Positions 21,175 to 21,982 of a stretch of DNA of 21,982 nucleotides are shown here, piece after piece. Below the pieces are notes generated by a model. It was given only the letters and a program-made list of their open reading frames with translations, made no database searches and was not told the origin of the DNA. Source of the DNA: JAVZIQ01 sp037440545 (GTDB taxonomy: Archaea; Thermoproteota; Bathyarchaeia; Bathyarchaeales; Bathycorpusculaceae). Numbering within the stretch: position 1 is the stretch's first letter; the number at the start of each line of letters is the position of its first letter. The stretch is from NCBI GenBank assembly GCA_037440545.1, contig JBBITX010000019.1:1-21982 (forward strand), written 5' to 3'. The position numbers were made by a program, and so were the translations under genes.

Positions 21175-21982
21175 TTACTTTAGGATCATTTCAACAAATT
21201 TTTCCGGTTTAAATTCTTCTAGGTCTTTGTATTTTTGTCCTGTTCCGACGAAGATTATTGGCTTTTTCGTGATGTATGTCACACTTAAAGCTGAGCCTCC
21301 TTTTATGTCTGCGTCAACTTTTGTGAGTATTGTTGCGTCTATGCCTACGCTTTTATTGAACTCTTCAGCTTGCATTACTGCGTCGTTTCCTGTTAATGAG
21401 TCGATGGTTAAGATTGTTAAGTCTGGGTTTACAACTCTTTTGATCTTTGCAAGCTCGTTCATCAGGTTTCTGTTTGTCTGCATTCTGCCGGCGGTGTCTA
21501 TTAGGACAACGTTTATTCCATGGGCTTTAGCGTGGTTTATGGCGTCGTAGGCTACTGCAGCTGGGTCTGCGCCGTATTTGTGTTTTATCATTCTGACGCC
21601 TATTCTTTTTGCATGGGTTTCTAACTGTTCAATTGAGCCTGTCCTGTATGTGTCGCTGCATGCAAGTACAACTGTGTAGCCTCTGTCCATTATTAGGCGG
21701 GCAATTTTAGCTATTGTTGTTGTTTTTCCAGTTCCATTTATCCCAACAAAAACTATGGTGAAGGGTTCTTTTTTGAGGCGTTTTTCTTCTATGGCTTTGA
21801 AAAGGTCTATCTTGGAGTTTGTAAGCATTACTTCTAAGAGAACTTGACGTAGGTTTTCCTCCACGATTTTCTTTTTGTCTTCAAGCCTTTTAACTTGAAC
21901 TCCGTTGAGGCGTTTCTCCATTTCTTCGCATATGCGCTCTGCAACTGGGACGGCTACGTCGTTTTCTATTAGGTTAAGTTTG
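21175..21982 (-). CDS. ftsY: Signal recognition particle receptor FtsY, partial (5' end beyond the right edge)
   Basis: FtsY is the SRP receptor GTPase that docks ribosome-SRP complexes at the membrane. The frame is open to the window edge. Residues upstream of the first ATG at 21921 (LIENDVAVPVAERICEEM) match the N domain, so the gene continues beyond 21982. The G domain has GINGTGKTTT (G1), DTYRTGSIEQL (G2), DTAGRMQTNRNLMNEL (G3), TKVDADIKGGSAL (G4) and GTGQKYKDLEEF (G5). The protein ends at KFVEMILK, as FtsY does. It is not SRP54: there is no M domain, and the DTAGR...N.NL.DEL and GTG.K..DL patterns are those of FtsY. Confidence 0.93.
   Translation of the reverse strand, partial: KLNLIENDVAVPVAERICEEMEKRLNGVQVKRLEDKKKIVEENLRQVLLEVMLTNSKIDLFKAIEEKRLKKEPFTIVFVGINGTGKTTTIAKIARLIMDRGYTVVLACSDTYRTGSIEQLETHAKRIGVRMIKHKYGADPAAVAYDAINHAKAHGINVVLIDTAGRMQTNRNLMNELAKIKRVVNPDLTILTIDSLTGNDAVMQAEEFNKSVGIDATILTKVDADIKGGSALSVTYITKKPIIFVGTGQKYKDLEEFKPEKFVEMILK

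Noticed and set aside
1..21982. CRISPR arrays, insertion sequences, prophage or toxin-antitoxin pairs
   Set aside because: No spaced repeats, no transposase or integrase motifs, and no toxin gene next to the AbrB-like proteins were found.

Overview
This window looks like a piece of an archaeal chromosome, probably a metagenome-assembled genome from the TACK side of the Archaea. A Bathyarchaeia-like source is my guess from the gene mix and cannot be proved from the sequence alone. Archaeal markers are unambiguous: PriS-type primase, two GINS subunits (Gins51 and Gins23), one MCM, RFC small and large subunits, ribosomal proteins L44e and S27e, aIF2-alpha, Nop10, PAC2, TYW1 and a translin homologue. 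Starts are often TTG or GTG, with purine-rich Shine-Dalgarno sites or TATA-like boxes. One 100-N scaffold gap lies inside priS. I see no tRNA, rRNA, CRISPR array, insertion sequence or prophage, and no gene-free stretch exceeds 300 bases.

Layout, left to right. Positions 1-721 (minus) carry the 5' part of an archaeosortase/exosortase-family membrane protein that runs off the left edge. Positions 957-2866 (plus) carry priS, broken only by the assembly gap, followed by gins51. Positions 3037-5270 (plus) are a tight translation/RNP operon: rpl44e, rps27e, aIF2-alpha, nop10 and a PAC2-family protein. Positions 7994-5386 (minus) carry gins23 and mcm with a 4-base overlap. Glutamate dehydrogenase (8207-9490, plus) faces a stand-alone FMN-binding glutamate-synthase-like protein (11306-9699, minus). 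An AbrB-PhoU regulator and the clamp-loader pair rfcS-rfcL follow (11452-14821, plus).

From 19906 down to 14860 every gene is on the minus strand: an atypical SHMT-like enzyme, TYW1, a small AbrB-like protein, then a compact four-gene group of translin/TRAX-like protein, endonuclease V, a YhaM-like HD hydrolase and a MetG/Trbp111-like tRNA-binding OB protein. A carbamoyltransferase (20048-20962, plus) and the FtsY NG GTPase (minus, cut by the right edge) close the window.

Functional picture. The window holds most of the archaeal replisome core (helicase, both GINS types, primase catalytic subunit, clamp loader) interleaved with translation genes. The most interesting part is the four-gene minus-strand group at 14860-17331. 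It pairs a predicted TRAX-type endoribonuclease, an inosine-directed endonuclease, an HD enzyme resembling the YhaM 3'-5' exoribonuclease and a tRNA-binding module, which suggests an RNA (perhaps tRNA or inosine-RNA) processing or decay unit. Two metabolic enzymes, the SHMT-like protein and the ornithine-carbamoyltransferase-like protein, have active-site substitutions that make their usual names doubtful.
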